A DNA stretch of 64,000 nucleotides. Origin: JBKECO01 sp047974745 (lineage in GTDB: Bacteria; Bacillota; Clostridia; Lachnospirales; Lachnospiraceae). Shown here piece by piece: positions 1-8,365 of the stretch. The notes under the pieces are model-generated. The model saw nothing but the letters and a program-made list of their open reading frames with translations, did no database searches and was not told the DNA's origin. Numbering within the stretch: the stretch's first letter is position 1; each line of letters begins with the position of its first letter. The DNA lies in NCBI GenBank assembly GCA_047974745.1, contig JBKECO010000018.1, positions 62,001 to 126,000 on the forward strand, written 5' to 3'. Made by a program: the position numbers and the translations under genes.

Positions 1-764
1 TCATGCATCGCTTTAATAAACACAGAGTCTCAGAATATGCAAATGAGCACTGGGCATGCGCAGGGGAAGCGGCGGCCTGGCTTTTTCCAGAATCAGTTCT
101 TGATACAGTCCGTATCGTACACAATGCAGTAGAGGTCGACAGATATCTATATCGAGAGACGGCAAGAAAGCAGGTTCGAAGGGAACTTCGGATTGAAGAG
201 AACCTGGTACTTGGACATGTAGGAAGACTGGATGTCCAGAAGAATCATGCCTTTTTGCTAAAAGTTATGCGAGATCTGCTGCCTAAAGTGCCGAATGCAT
301 TGCTTCTTCTTGCGGGAGACGGCCCGCTCAAAGAGGAATTGATGCAGCAGGCAGTTGAATATGAGATTTCTGATGCAGTACGCTTTCTCGGTGTACGAGG
401 GGATATCCCAGAGCTGCTTAGTGCCATGGATCTGTTCGTGTTTCCCTCATTGTTCGAAGGACTCAGCGTTACTGCCGTTGAGGCACAGTGTGCAGGTCTG
501 CCCTGTCTTGTATCAGATACGATAAGTGAGGAGACCAAGCTCTCTGATTCATTTCATCGACTTCCGATTGGCCGGGATACCAGTGAGTGGTCGCAGCAGA
601 TTCAAAATCATGCCCTGTCTTTAAAAGAAGGTACTGTTTCCTGTTTGCGTAATGAAACAGATAATGATAAAATACGTAGAAGAATGGAAGAGGAAGGCTA
701 TTCCATTGAACTTGAATCAGAAAAGCTTGGAGAGGTTTTCAAAAGCTGGAGTCAGAAGATCTGA
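1..764 (+). CDS. GT4 family glycosyltransferase, 5' end cut off by the window
   Basis: About 253 C-terminal residues are visible; the reading frame is open to the left edge, so the first ATG (position 3) is probably internal. Seen: the acceptor/linker motif HNAVEVDRY, the start of the donor-binding Rossmann domain at GHVGRLDVQKNH, LLLAGDGPL, and the GT4 signature FPSLFEGLSVTAVEAQCAG containing the E-x7-E nucleotide-sugar-binding motif. This is the typical C-terminal half of EpsF/CapM-like retaining glycosyltransferases that add sugars to a lipid-linked glycan on the cytoplasmic face. It sits 35 bp before the Stealth gene and reads in the same direction, so the two are probably one operon. The sugar and acceptor cannot be told from sequence. 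Confidence 0.9.
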   Translation, partial: MHRFNKHRVSEYANEHWACAGEAAAWLFPESVLDTVRIVHNAVEVDRYLYRETARKQVRRELRIEENLVLGHVGRLDVQKNHAFLLKVMRDLLPKVPNALLLLAGDGPLKEELMQQAVEYEISDAVRFLGVRGDIPELLSAMDLFVFPSLFEGLSVTAVEAQCAGLPCLVSDTISEETKLSDSFHRLPIGRDTSEWSQQIQNHALSLKEGTVSCLRNETDNDKIRRRMEEEGYSIELESEKLGEVFKSWSQKI

Positions 765-799
765 TCCAGACCCGGGCGAACTATTATCAGGAGAAATAC

Positions 800-1798
800 A
801 TGGAACAAAAGATCGATTTTGTCATTCTTTGGGTAGATGGAAGTGATGAAGCCTGGAGAAAAGAAAAGGAACGCTATCAGCCCCCGAAAGGTACAGACAG
901 CAAACAGATCAGATACAGGGACTGGGACATTCTGAGATTTTGGTTTCGCGGAATAGAAGCATATGCTCCCTGGGTCAATCGGATTCATTTTGTTACCTGT
1001 GGACATCTTCCCGAATGGCTGGATACATCACATCCGAAGCTAAACATTGTAAAACATTCCGATTATATGCCCAGTGAATATCTTCCAACCTTCAGCTCGC
1101 ATCCCATCGAACTTAATCTAGCGAGAATCAGCGGACTTGAGGAACAGTTCGTTTATTTTAATGATGATATGTTCCTGATTCGGGACGTGACCCCTGGAGA
1201 TTTTTTTCAGAATGGATTACCCAGGGACTGCTGTATTGAAAGTGCTGTTATGCAGGACAATTATGAAGATCCCTTTGCACATATATTATTGAATGACTGT
1301 GCTCTGCTGAACCAGCATTTTCAGAAGAAAGAGGTCATAAAAAAGCAGTGGAAAAAATGGTTCTCCCCGGTGTATGGGACCGCAATGCTGCGGAATCTGT
1401 TGATGATGCCTTACAGGCAATTCACATCCTTTAAGTTCTTCCATATTCCAAGTCCCTTTTTGAAATCCACACTAGAAGAGGTCTGGGCTTGTGAGCCAAA
1501 GACCCTTGATGAAGTCTGCAGGAATAAATTTCGAGGAATCATGGATGTCAACCAGTACCTGTTCAAATACTGGCAGTTTGCCCAAGGGAGATTTATACCA
1601 CAGTCTGCCCATACTGGTAAGTTCTTTATCCCGGGGCGAGATGATGCGGCCATGTATCAGGCAATCGAGAAGCAGACCTATAAGATGATCTGCATCAATG
1701 ATGATGGACAGGAAGAGGACTTTGAGCTTCTGAAAGCACAGGTCACAGCAAGCTTTACAAAGATACTGCCTGAGAGATCAGGCTTTGAAAGAGGTTAA
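800..1798 (+). CDS. Stealth-family sugar-phosphate transferase
   Basis: Protein of 332 residues. The N-terminus carries the Stealth CR1 motif (IDFVILWVDGSDEAW, residues 5-19). CR2 follows: RYRDWDILRFWFRGI, then RIHFVTCGHLPEWL and the acidic VYFNDDMFL motif. Later blocks include the FFIPGRDDA region near the C-terminus. Known Stealth proteins transfer hexose-1-phosphate (for example GlcNAc-1-P) to make phosphodiester-linked capsules and related glycopolymers. Here it is followed directly by a TagGH-type exporter and glycerol-phosphate enzymes, which fits a polymer with sugar-phosphate linkages. A ribosome site AGGAGA lies 7 bases before ATG 800. Family assignment is firm; substrate is inferred only as a sugar phosphate. 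Confidence 0.92.
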   Translation: MEQKIDFVILWVDGSDEAWRKEKERYQPPKGTDSKQIRYRDWDILRFWFRGIEAYAPWVNRIHFVTCGHLPEWLDTSHPKLNIVKHSDYMPSEYLPTFSSHPIELNLARISGLEEQFVYFNDDMFLIRDVTPGDFFQNGLPRDCCIESAVMQDNYEDPFAHILLNDCALLNQHFQKKEVIKKQWKKWFSPVYGTAMLRNLLMMPYRQFTSFKFFHIPSPFLKSTLEEVWACEPKTLDEVCRNKFRGIMDVNQYLFKYWQFAQGRFIPQSAHTGKFFIPGRDDAAMYQAIEKQTYKMICINDDGQEEDFELLKAQVTASFTKILPERSGFERG

Positions 1799-1805
1799 CG
1801 AAAAC

Positions 1806-2591
1806 ATGTTGAATAGATTTATCGCTGATTCTAAAAAATATTATAAGTATGCAGTCTATAGCTCTAAAGCAGAACTGAAATCTGAAATAGCCAATTCACA
1901 TCTGAGCTGGCTTTGGTGGATCCTGGATCCATTCTTGTTCATGTGTGTGTATTCTTTTATCGCAGTAATTGTATTTGATAAAGGCGAAAAGTACTTTATC
2001 GCATTTGTTTTCATCGGACTGACCTGCTGGGACTTTTTCAATAAGACAGTCAAGCAGAGCGTCAAACTGGTCTCGTCAAATAAACAGATCGTAACAAAGG
2101 TATATATTCCCAAATTTATATTAATTGTGATCAAGATGGGCGTAAATGGATTTAAAATGGTAATCTCCTTTACCCTGGTGCTGGTCATGATGCTGATCTA
2201 TCGCGTTCCGCTGAACTGGCATATGCTTTTGATCATACCGATCTTTTTGACGTTATTTCTGCTGACCTTTGGGGCGAGTGCCATCCTGCTTCATTTTGGC
2301 GTTTTTGTGGAAGATCTTTCCAATGTCATCAATGTTTTACTGAGACTGGTATTTTATTTGTCTGGTATCTTTTACTCGATCGTAAAGAACGTAAATGCGC
2401 CCTATAATGAGATCTTATTGCTGGGCAATCCCATGGCACTGATCATCAATGACATGCGGGAGGCACTTCTCTACAATTCTTCGATTCATGTGGTGGCTAT
2501 TTTCGCCTGGTTCCTTGTAAGTCTCTTGTTTGCAATAACCGGATTGAATCTGATCTACAAATATGAAAACAGCTATGTGAAGGTGATCTAA
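1806..2591 (+). CDS. tagG: ABC-2 type polysaccharide/teichoic acid exporter permease (TagG-like)
   Basis: About 261 residues with six predicted hydrophobic segments, the standard size for an ABC-2 permease exporting surface polymers. The N-terminal KAELKSEIANSHLSWLWWIL block is typical of the amphipathic interface helix and coupling region of TagG/Wzm proteins. An upstream TTG at 1785 could add seven residues, but AAAGAGG at 1788-1794 is well spaced for ATG 1806, so I chose that start. The gene start overlaps or abuts the end of the Stealth gene and runs straight into the ATPase gene. It forms the membrane channel of the exporter for the region A polymer. Confidence 0.9.
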   Translation: MLNRFIADSKKYYKYAVYSSKAELKSEIANSHLSWLWWILDPFLFMCVYSFIAVIVFDKGEKYFIAFVFIGLTCWDFFNKTVKQSVKLVSSNKQIVTKVYIPKFILIVIKMGVNGFKMVISFTLVLVMMLIYRVPLNWHMLLIIPIFLTLFLLTFGASAILLHFGVFVEDLSNVINVLLRLVFYLSGIFYSIVKNVNAPYNEILLLGNPMALIINDMREALLYNSSIHVVAIFAWFLVSLLFAITGLNLIYKYENSYVKVI

Positions 2592-3329
2592 ATGGACGAA
2601 AACAGAAGTTATACAATCGAAGTCAGGGATCTGAAGATCAGATACAGGACACTGAATAAAGTTTCGATAAAAAAGAGCCTCAAGATGCTGAGAAAGACCA
2701 GCGTGGAGCTCTATGAAGCAGTAAAAGGGATTTCATTTAATATTGAGCGGGGTGAGATCGTTGGTCTGATCGGAAAGAATGGAAGCGGCAAATCCACTAC
2801 ATTAAGAGCGATTGCAGGAATCTTTGCCGCAGATGAGGGTAAGATCGATCTCCATGAGAATTCAATCTCCCTGATGTCCATTGGTGTTGGATTTCAAAAA
2901 AATCTGACTGGACGGGAAAACATATATCTCTCCGGAATGCTTCTTGGATTTACAGAAGAACATATTAATAAAAAAATGAAAGAGATCATAGATTTTTCGG
3001 AACTTGGAAAATTCATTGACAAGCCTGTCCGCACCTATTCAAGCGGAATGCATTCAAAGCTCGCATTTTCGATCACAGCTGTGCTTGAGACCGATATTAT
3101 ATTGATCGATGAAGTCCTGAGTGTTGGAGATGCAAAATTCAAGAAAAAGAGCTACGAAAAAATGAAAGAGCTCATCAATCATGAGCATAGAACGGTTATT
3201 ATTGTATCCCATAGTACAGATACACTGCGCAAGCTCTGCGACCGTATTATCTGGCTCCATGATGGACTGATTCGTATGGATGGACCAGTCGAAGAAGTCC
3301 TGACGGCTTATGATGAATTCATGTCATAG
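2592..3329 (+). CDS. tagH: ABC transporter ATP-binding protein (TagH-like)
   Basis: Protein of 245 residues starting at the base after the permease stop codon. Walker A is GLIGKNGSGKST, the ABC signature is YSSGMHSKLAFS, and Walker B is IILIDEVLSVGD, followed by the switch histidine in IIVSHSTDTL. It has the extended N-terminus before the first strand seen in TagH/Wzt nucleotide-binding proteins. It ends shortly after the ATPase fold, so it lacks the C-terminal cargo-binding domain found in the second exporter of this window (19754-21070). It drives export of the lipid-linked polymer made by neighbouring genes. Paired permease and ATPase genes make the assignment secure; the cargo is inferred from context. 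Confidence 0.93.
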   Translation: MDENRSYTIEVRDLKIRYRTLNKVSIKKSLKMLRKTSVELYEAVKGISFNIERGEIVGLIGKNGSGKSTTLRAIAGIFAADEGKIDLHENSISLMSIGVGFQKNLTGRENIYLSGMLLGFTEEHINKKMKEIIDFSELGKFIDKPVRTYSSGMHSKLAFSITAVLETDIILIDEVLSVGDAKFKKKSYEKMKELINHEHRTVIIVSHSTDTLRKLCDRIIWLHDGLIRMDGPVEEVLTAYDEFMS

Positions 3330-3372
3330 GAGTTCGAAAAGTCAGGATGGAAATGGAAAGGGTATCGATACA

Positions 3373-4632
3373 ATGATTTTGCAAATAAAAAAATTTTACT
3401 GGCTATTCCTCAATCATGGTTTCTTTAAAGCATGTCAGATCACATGGATGAAGATATGGTATGTTCTCCATGTCCGGGGCACAATCCAGCAATGGATCAA
3501 GGTGAGACCACCCATTGTGAAGAACCGGATCGTATTTCACAGCAGTGTAGATTACTCGGACAATGCCAGAGCATTATCGGATTATCTTGTTTCACAGGGA
3601 TACTTGAAGGATCATGAAATCATATGGCTCGTGAGGCATCCGGAGCTATTTACAAAATATGAACAGCCAAATCTTAGATTCGTATATGAAAAATATGCAA
3701 ATTCAGGATGCAGGACCAAAGAAGCCTTCGAGGCGGTTTATACTGCTGAAAAAATATTTTTTACACATTCTATGCGCTGGGTACCCGATGTGGACCGTAA
3801 GCCGGAGCAGCAGTTCATAAACCTCTGGCATGGATGCGCCTACAAATCGGCAAAGGGGCAGAGCGAGGATATCAGCTTTGATTATGTATTGGTGCCTGGC
3901 GAGGTTTTCATCGAAACCAAGTCAGAATTTTTTCAATGTGATAAAGCAAAGATCCTTCCAATTGGATATCCTAGGTACGATCTGATGCTTTCACGGACAC
4001 AAAAGGGCAGAGAGTATATGAACTCCTTTAAGAATACGGCGAAGGATAAACTCTTATTCTGGATGCCTACCTACCGTATCTCTAAGAGTATCAATCTGAG
4101 CGAAGATACACTGACCGGGGAATTGAATCTGCCCATCTTTGATACACTGTCGCAGTTAAAGGATCTGAATGAAATACTGTCCAAACGAAATGTAGTGATG
4201 ATATTGAAACGTCACTATCTCCAGGCAGAATATAATCTAGAGGATACGATGTCCCATATCCGTTATATGGATGATAAGGATTTAGGAGTAGCAGATGTAC
4301 AGCTCTACGAAGCAATCTCTGCAGCAGATGCTCTGATCACAGATTATTCTTCTGTTGCCATTGATTTTTTGCTTCTGGATAAACCGATCGGTTATACACT
4401 GGATGACTATTATAAATATGAACAGTCGAGGGGATTTGTGTTCGAGGATCCAAGAGAATATATGCCGGGGATGCACATATATAATGTCGAGGAATTCTAT
4501 GAATTTATCCGCATGATCGAGGAGAATGAGGATCAATGGAGTGGACAGAGGAAGCAGGTCTTGGAAGTGACCCACAATCTCCCGGATCACACCGGATATT
4601 GTGAAAGAATCTGTAAAGAGATGAAAATCTGA
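3373..4632 (+). CDS. CDP-glycerol glycerophosphotransferase (TagB/TagF family)
   Basis: 419 residues from ATG 3373, chosen because AAAGGG lies about 10 bases upstream; an in-frame ATG at 3310 would overlap tagH and lacks a ribosome site. Family motifs are present: FINLWHGCAYKSAKG, PIGYPRYDLML, LFWMPTYRIS and the C-terminal ITDYSSVAIDFLLLDKPIGY with the conserved D-Y-S-S donor site. These enzymes move glycerol-phosphate (or ribitol-phosphate) from its CDP carrier to a glycan at the inner membrane face. TagD, which makes CDP-glycerol, is the next gene, so glycerol phosphate is the likely donor. At this length it could add one unit (TagB-like) or a few; a long-chain TagF usually has a further N-terminal domain. 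Confidence 0.92.
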   Translation: MILQIKKFYWLFLNHGFFKACQITWMKIWYVLHVRGTIQQWIKVRPPIVKNRIVFHSSVDYSDNARALSDYLVSQGYLKDHEIIWLVRHPELFTKYEQPNLRFVYEKYANSGCRTKEAFEAVYTAEKIFFTHSMRWVPDVDRKPEQQFINLWHGCAYKSAKGQSEDISFDYVLVPGEVFIETKSEFFQCDKAKILPIGYPRYDLMLSRTQKGREYMNSFKNTAKDKLLFWMPTYRISKSINLSEDTLTGELNLPIFDTLSQLKDLNEILSKRNVVMILKRHYLQAEYNLEDTMSHIRYMDDKDLGVADVQLYEAISAADALITDYSSVAIDFLLLDKPIGYTLDDYYKYEQSRGFVFEDPREYMPGMHIYNVEEFYEFIRMIEENEDQWSGQRKQVLEVTHNLPDHTGYCERICKEMKI

Positions 4633-4671
4633 TCCAATATAATCTGAAAAACAGAACGAGGAGGTATACTA

Positions 4672-5088
4672 ATGTCGAAAATCATTGGTTTTACACAGGG
4701 AACCTTTGACATGTTCCATGTCGGACACCTGAATCTGCTTACGAATGCCAAAAAGGAGTGCGACTATCTGATCGTGGGAGTGAATTCGGATGACCTGGTA
4801 TTATCCTATAAGAAGAAAGAAGTTATTGTGCCGATTGATGAGAGAATAGCGATTGTCAGTGCAATACGCTATGTGGACGAAGTGATCTGTACGACTGTTC
4901 TTGATAAAAAGGATGCATGGAATCGCATTAAGTTCGACAGACTTTTTATTGGAGATGACTGGAAAGACAATCACAGATGGAAAAAGACAGAAGAAGAGAT
5001 GAGATCCCTGGGCGCCAGTGTGATCTATCTGCCCTATACAAAGGAGACGAACTCCACATTATTACGGGAAAAGCTTTGTGACAGATAA
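4672..5088 (+). CDS. tagD: Glycerol-3-phosphate cytidylyltransferase
   Basis: 138 residues, the normal size for TagD. The nucleotidyltransferase motif GTFDMFHVGHLNLL (HxGH) is at residues 10-23, and the C-terminal motif KETNSTLLRE stands where TagD enzymes have the RTxGISTT signature. It catalyses CTP plus glycerol-3-phosphate to CDP-glycerol, the donor for the enzyme encoded just upstream. A strong ribosome site (GAGGAGG) precedes ATG 4672. Together the two genes indicate that the polymer carries glycerol phosphate. Other cytidylyltransferases of this fold (for example ethanolamine-phosphate) are possible but less likely beside a TagB/F gene. Confidence 0.93.
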   Translation: MSKIIGFTQGTFDMFHVGHLNLLTNAKKECDYLIVGVNSDDLVLSYKKKEVIVPIDERIAIVSAIRYVDEVICTTVLDKKDAWNRIKFDRLFIGDDWKDNHRWKKTEEEMRSLGASVIYLPYTKETNSTLLREKLCDR

Positions 5089-5111
5089 AGGATATCAGAG
5101 AGGGTACTGCT

Positions 5112-6299
5112 GTGAAAATATGTATTTGGATGAAGAAGATTTTTGACCTCGGTGGGACGAAACGGGTTGTAACACTTTTAGCGAACGAACTGGTGAAGGA
5201 GCATGATGTAACGATCATGGTCAATCAGAGGCGCGATAAAGAAGACCGGTCGATGTACCACATGAGTGAAGCGATCAAGATCGATTTTATCGAAGACAGA
5301 AATTTTGTAAAAAGCCAGAATAAGATCAGGAACCGGCGTGACTCTGCAATTAAAAAAATCAATAACAAAACAGGATTTTTTAACAAAGAACGATATAATG
5401 ACCTTCTTGCAGAGGCAGTTTTTCCAAAGAGCGAACGAAAACAATGGATCGAATATCTCAATAAGCAGGATTACGACATTATCATAACCACTGCAGCCAT
5501 TAGCTTAAGACTTGCTATGCTGGCACCTGAGCTGAAGGCGAAGACTATTGGTTGGCAGCACAACTGCTATAGTGGATATCTGGATGTGCCAAATGCAGTG
5601 TTCTGGAAACGGGAAAGCCTGCTTCAGGAGTATTTGCCAAAATTATCAAAATATATCGTGCTGAGTGAATACGATAAAAAAGAATATATAGAGAAACTGG
5701 CGATCGAGACAGAAGTAAAGATTAATCCTCGCAGCTTTGTGAGTGAGAAAAAGTGCGATGTCAGTGCCAAACGATTTTTGATCGCAGCCCGATTTGTCTA
5801 TGCGAAAGGACTCGATCTTATGATGGCTTCCATGGAAGAGTTCTGCAAACAGGATAAAGAGTGGATGCTTGACATTATAGGTGATGGAGATCTGATGTCT
5901 GAGATCAAAGCAGATGCTGGCAGACGCAATCTTCTTGACAGAATCAATTTTATCGGCTATACCAACAGCCCAGAGACCTATTACCTGCAGTCATCCATAT
6001 TCCTGCTTCCCTCTAGATGGGAAGGGTGGCCGATGGTCATTATGGAAGCCTTTGAATTTGGACTTCCTGTAATCGCCTATCACACAGGTGCAATGGATCT
6101 GATCATCGAGGATGGATACTCAGGATTTCTTCCGGAAGCATTTGATACAGCAAAGTTCGCTGAGTCCATGCTGACCCTTGCCCATTCTGATGAATTACGA
6201 AGAACGATGAGCCTGAATGCCATTGAAAAATCAAAGGATTTTGACATAGAGAAAGCAGTGACTGAGTGGAACGGATTATTTACGAGGATTCTGAAATGA
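5112..6299 (+). CDS. GT4 family glycosyltransferase (first of a paralogous pair)
   Basis: 395 residues from a GTG start with GAGAGGG upstream. The N-terminal fold shows FDLGGTKRVVTLLANEL (glycine-rich acceptor loop), the middle has KTIGWQHNCYSGYL, and the C-terminal donor domain has RFLIAARFVYAKGLDLM and LPSRWEGWPMVIMEAFEFG with the paired glutamates of GT4 enzymes. It is clearly paralogous to the product of 8362-9543: many blocks, including the LPSRWEGWPM region and IAYHTGAMDLIIEDG, are identical. The two copies flank the polymerase gene. It probably adds a hexose or HexNAc to the lipid-linked repeat on the cytoplasmic side. The stop codon overlaps the next start (ATGA). Confidence 0.92.
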   Translation: MKICIWMKKIFDLGGTKRVVTLLANELVKEHDVTIMVNQRRDKEDRSMYHMSEAIKIDFIEDRNFVKSQNKIRNRRDSAIKKINNKTGFFNKERYNDLLAEAVFPKSERKQWIEYLNKQDYDIIITTAAISLRLAMLAPELKAKTIGWQHNCYSGYLDVPNAVFWKRESLLQEYLPKLSKYIVLSEYDKKEYIEKLAIETEVKINPRSFVSEKKCDVSAKRFLIAARFVYAKGLDLMMASMEEFCKQDKEWMLDIIGDGDLMSEIKADAGRRNLLDRINFIGYTNSPETYYLQSSIFLLPSRWEGWPMVIMEAFEFGLPVIAYHTGAMDLIIEDGYSGFLPEAFDTAKFAESMLTLAHSDELRRTMSLNAIEKSKDFDIEKAVTEWNGLFTRILK

Positions 6300-8365
6300 C
6301 TCGGCGAGCAGCAGACCATCGTCAGAATAGACAAAGGCGCAAATCCAGACCGACACCTTCGATGGTCATTTTATTTCTGCTGATCGGACTGATCCTTACA
6401 ACGATTGCAATTTCAGTCAGACTGAGCGGGCACTGGAATCCGGAACAGTTCTACGATAGTGGTAACAGGCATACGGTGGCTTATGACAGCTACACCATAC
6501 CCTATGATGGGCTCGAATACCAGGCAGATGGGATGTATCATATTACTGCAGAGCAGACAACAATGACAAATCTCATGAATCTGGAAGAAGATAAGCTGTG
6601 GAATTACTTTTACATTGAAGTCAATAATATCAGCAGCGAAACGCTGAAGGCGGAGCTGATCTTAAAAAATATCTGGGGCGAAACAGTCTATGATGATGAA
6701 ATGGAGCTTTATGAGGGACTCAATGAAATAGAGATCTCGCCAACCATGGCGTCAGGATTTGAACTTATCTTTTCCAATCAGAGCGGAACCTCGTTCTGGA
6801 TCGACTTTATGCAGCTGAGAGAAAATCCATCCTACATTACAATGCCAAAGATTTTCGCTATGCTGATCATTGGTATGGGTGCATATTGCTTAATTGGAAG
6901 TATTCTATACTTTTTCTTCCTGTCCTATTTGAATCTGAATGGTTTTGCAGACGGGATCACTACGCTGCTTGCAAAGTTGTATGGAGCTTTTTTTGGGCTT
7001 TTGGGGAAGATACTGCCTGAAATTCCTGCCAGAGTAGTCAGCTGGCTTCGAAGGCTGCTGTTTTCCGGCATGATTGTATTCATGCTCTATACAGAGAATA
7101 TAGGTGATTATAACAAGTGGAATTACTACAAATATTTTCTTTTGATCAATGGAGTGATCGTATTCCTGATCGGGCTCTTGCTGGCCAGGCAGCAAAAAAG
7201 AAAAGTGAATTGGAATAATCCGATGATCCTCTCCTGGGCAGCCTATTCCGCACTGATTCTGGTCAGTGATATTTTAGTGCCAAAATCACAAATGTATACC
7301 GGGGTACTGATGTTCACAGCTATGGGAGTCCTGTTTTTTGCAATTGCGCGACTGCAGACGCCGGTCACACTCATGAAGGATTTTTCCTTTGCAGTCCTGG
7401 CAGTTTATACTGCAGGGACAATATTTGCCTTGCTCTGCAGACCGATCACTATAATGGCAGAAGGCCGTTATCTTGGATTTACGGTAGCACCGGCATCCTT
7501 TGCATTGTTTTTGATCGTTGTAATCGCTATATTTATGGCGGAAATCGAAACCTGCATATCCGGCAGATCTGGTCTTATTCGAATGGCCTTTTATATAATG
7601 GGGCTGGTAAGCTCACTACATTTCTTGTGGATTACCGAAAGCAGAGATGGCGTGTTATCCCTGGGAGTCTGCATTCTGGTCTATCTGTTCCGCGTGTGGA
7701 TGATGCGGAAGAAAAAGAATTATTTCAGACGTCTCGTTGTCAGTATAGCAGCATTTCTGGTAATTTGTATTCCAGTCATCTGGATACAGGACTGGTCGAT
7801 TCATAATCTGCCTAATCTGCTTGGAACGACAGTATACTTTGAGAATGACAGGCGATTGGATAGTGCATCCATCGATGATACCTATGAAGGTCTGCCCGGT
7901 TTTTCAGAAGATATCGTCTATGCAGCTGAGATTGAGAATGCTACCCATATTCTAAAAAAGGGTCTTTCTCTGGATATTTTAAGCAGTGGCAGGCTGACGA
8001 TCTATAAGGAATACGTGGCGAACCTGAATCTTTGGGGACATGAGGGGGATCCTCTAGTTGGAAACAGAAAAATGAGAGCACATAATGCGATCTTGCAGAC
8101 AGCGTATCGATATGGAGCAATCGCTGTAATACCATATATGATCATGATCCTCTATATTATTGTATATTCCATAAAGTATGCCAAGATCAACTGGAGAAGA
8201 ATATCAGAGTATCCCATGCTGCCCGTAGGGCTTTCTATGTCGATTCTGGTACTGATGATGTTCGACAATGTAGAGCGTAACTTTCGATATCTGCCATGGA
8301 TCGCCTTTTATCTGCTGATTGGAATAACAGGCAATCTGCATAAGGATGGAGAACATACAGCATGA
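6296..8365 (+). CDS. O-antigen ligase/polymerase-like polytopic membrane protein
   Basis: About 689 residues from ATG 6296, which overlaps the previous stop as ATGA; GTG 6266 is also in frame but has no clear ribosome site. A first membrane helix (about residues 18-40) is followed by an extracytoplasmic beta-rich domain of roughly 130 residues (to about 185), then about ten hydrophobic segments. A large loop carries WITESRDGVLSLG and, later, RAHNAILQTAYRYG, which match the Wzy_C/O-antigen ligase pattern. Such proteins polymerise or ligate undecaprenyl-linked glycans outside the membrane. The extra N-terminal domain is unusual for the family and might bind glycan. A ligase with no sure donor is the honest limit. 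Confidence 0.8.
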   Translation: MTRRAADHRQNRQRRKSRPTPSMVILFLLIGLILTTIAISVRLSGHWNPEQFYDSGNRHTVAYDSYTIPYDGLEYQADGMYHITAEQTTMTNLMNLEEDKLWNYFYIEVNNISSETLKAELILKNIWGETVYDDEMELYEGLNEIEISPTMASGFELIFSNQSGTSFWIDFMQLRENPSYITMPKIFAMLIIGMGAYCLIGSILYFFFLSYLNLNGFADGITTLLAKLYGAFFGLLGKILPEIPARVVSWLRRLLFSGMIVFMLYTENIGDYNKWNYYKYFLLINGVIVFLIGLLLARQQKRKVNWNNPMILSWAAYSALILVSDILVPKSQMYTGVLMFTAMGVLFFAIARLQTPVTLMKDFSFAVLAVYTAGTIFALLCRPITIMAEGRYLGFTVAPASFALFLIVVIAIFMAEIETCISGRSGLIRMAFYIMGLVSSLHFLWITESRDGVLSLGVCILVYLFRVWMMRKKKNYFRRLVVSIAAFLVICIPVIWIQDWSIHNLPNLLGTTVYFENDRRLDSASIDDTYEGLPGFSEDIVYAAEIENATHILKKGLSLDILSSGRLTIYKEYVANLNLWGHEGDPLVGNRKMRAHNAILQTAYRYGAIAVIPYMIMILYIIVYSIKYAKINWRRISEYPMLPVGLSMSILVLMMFDNVERNFRYLPWIAFYLLIGITGNLHKDGEHTA

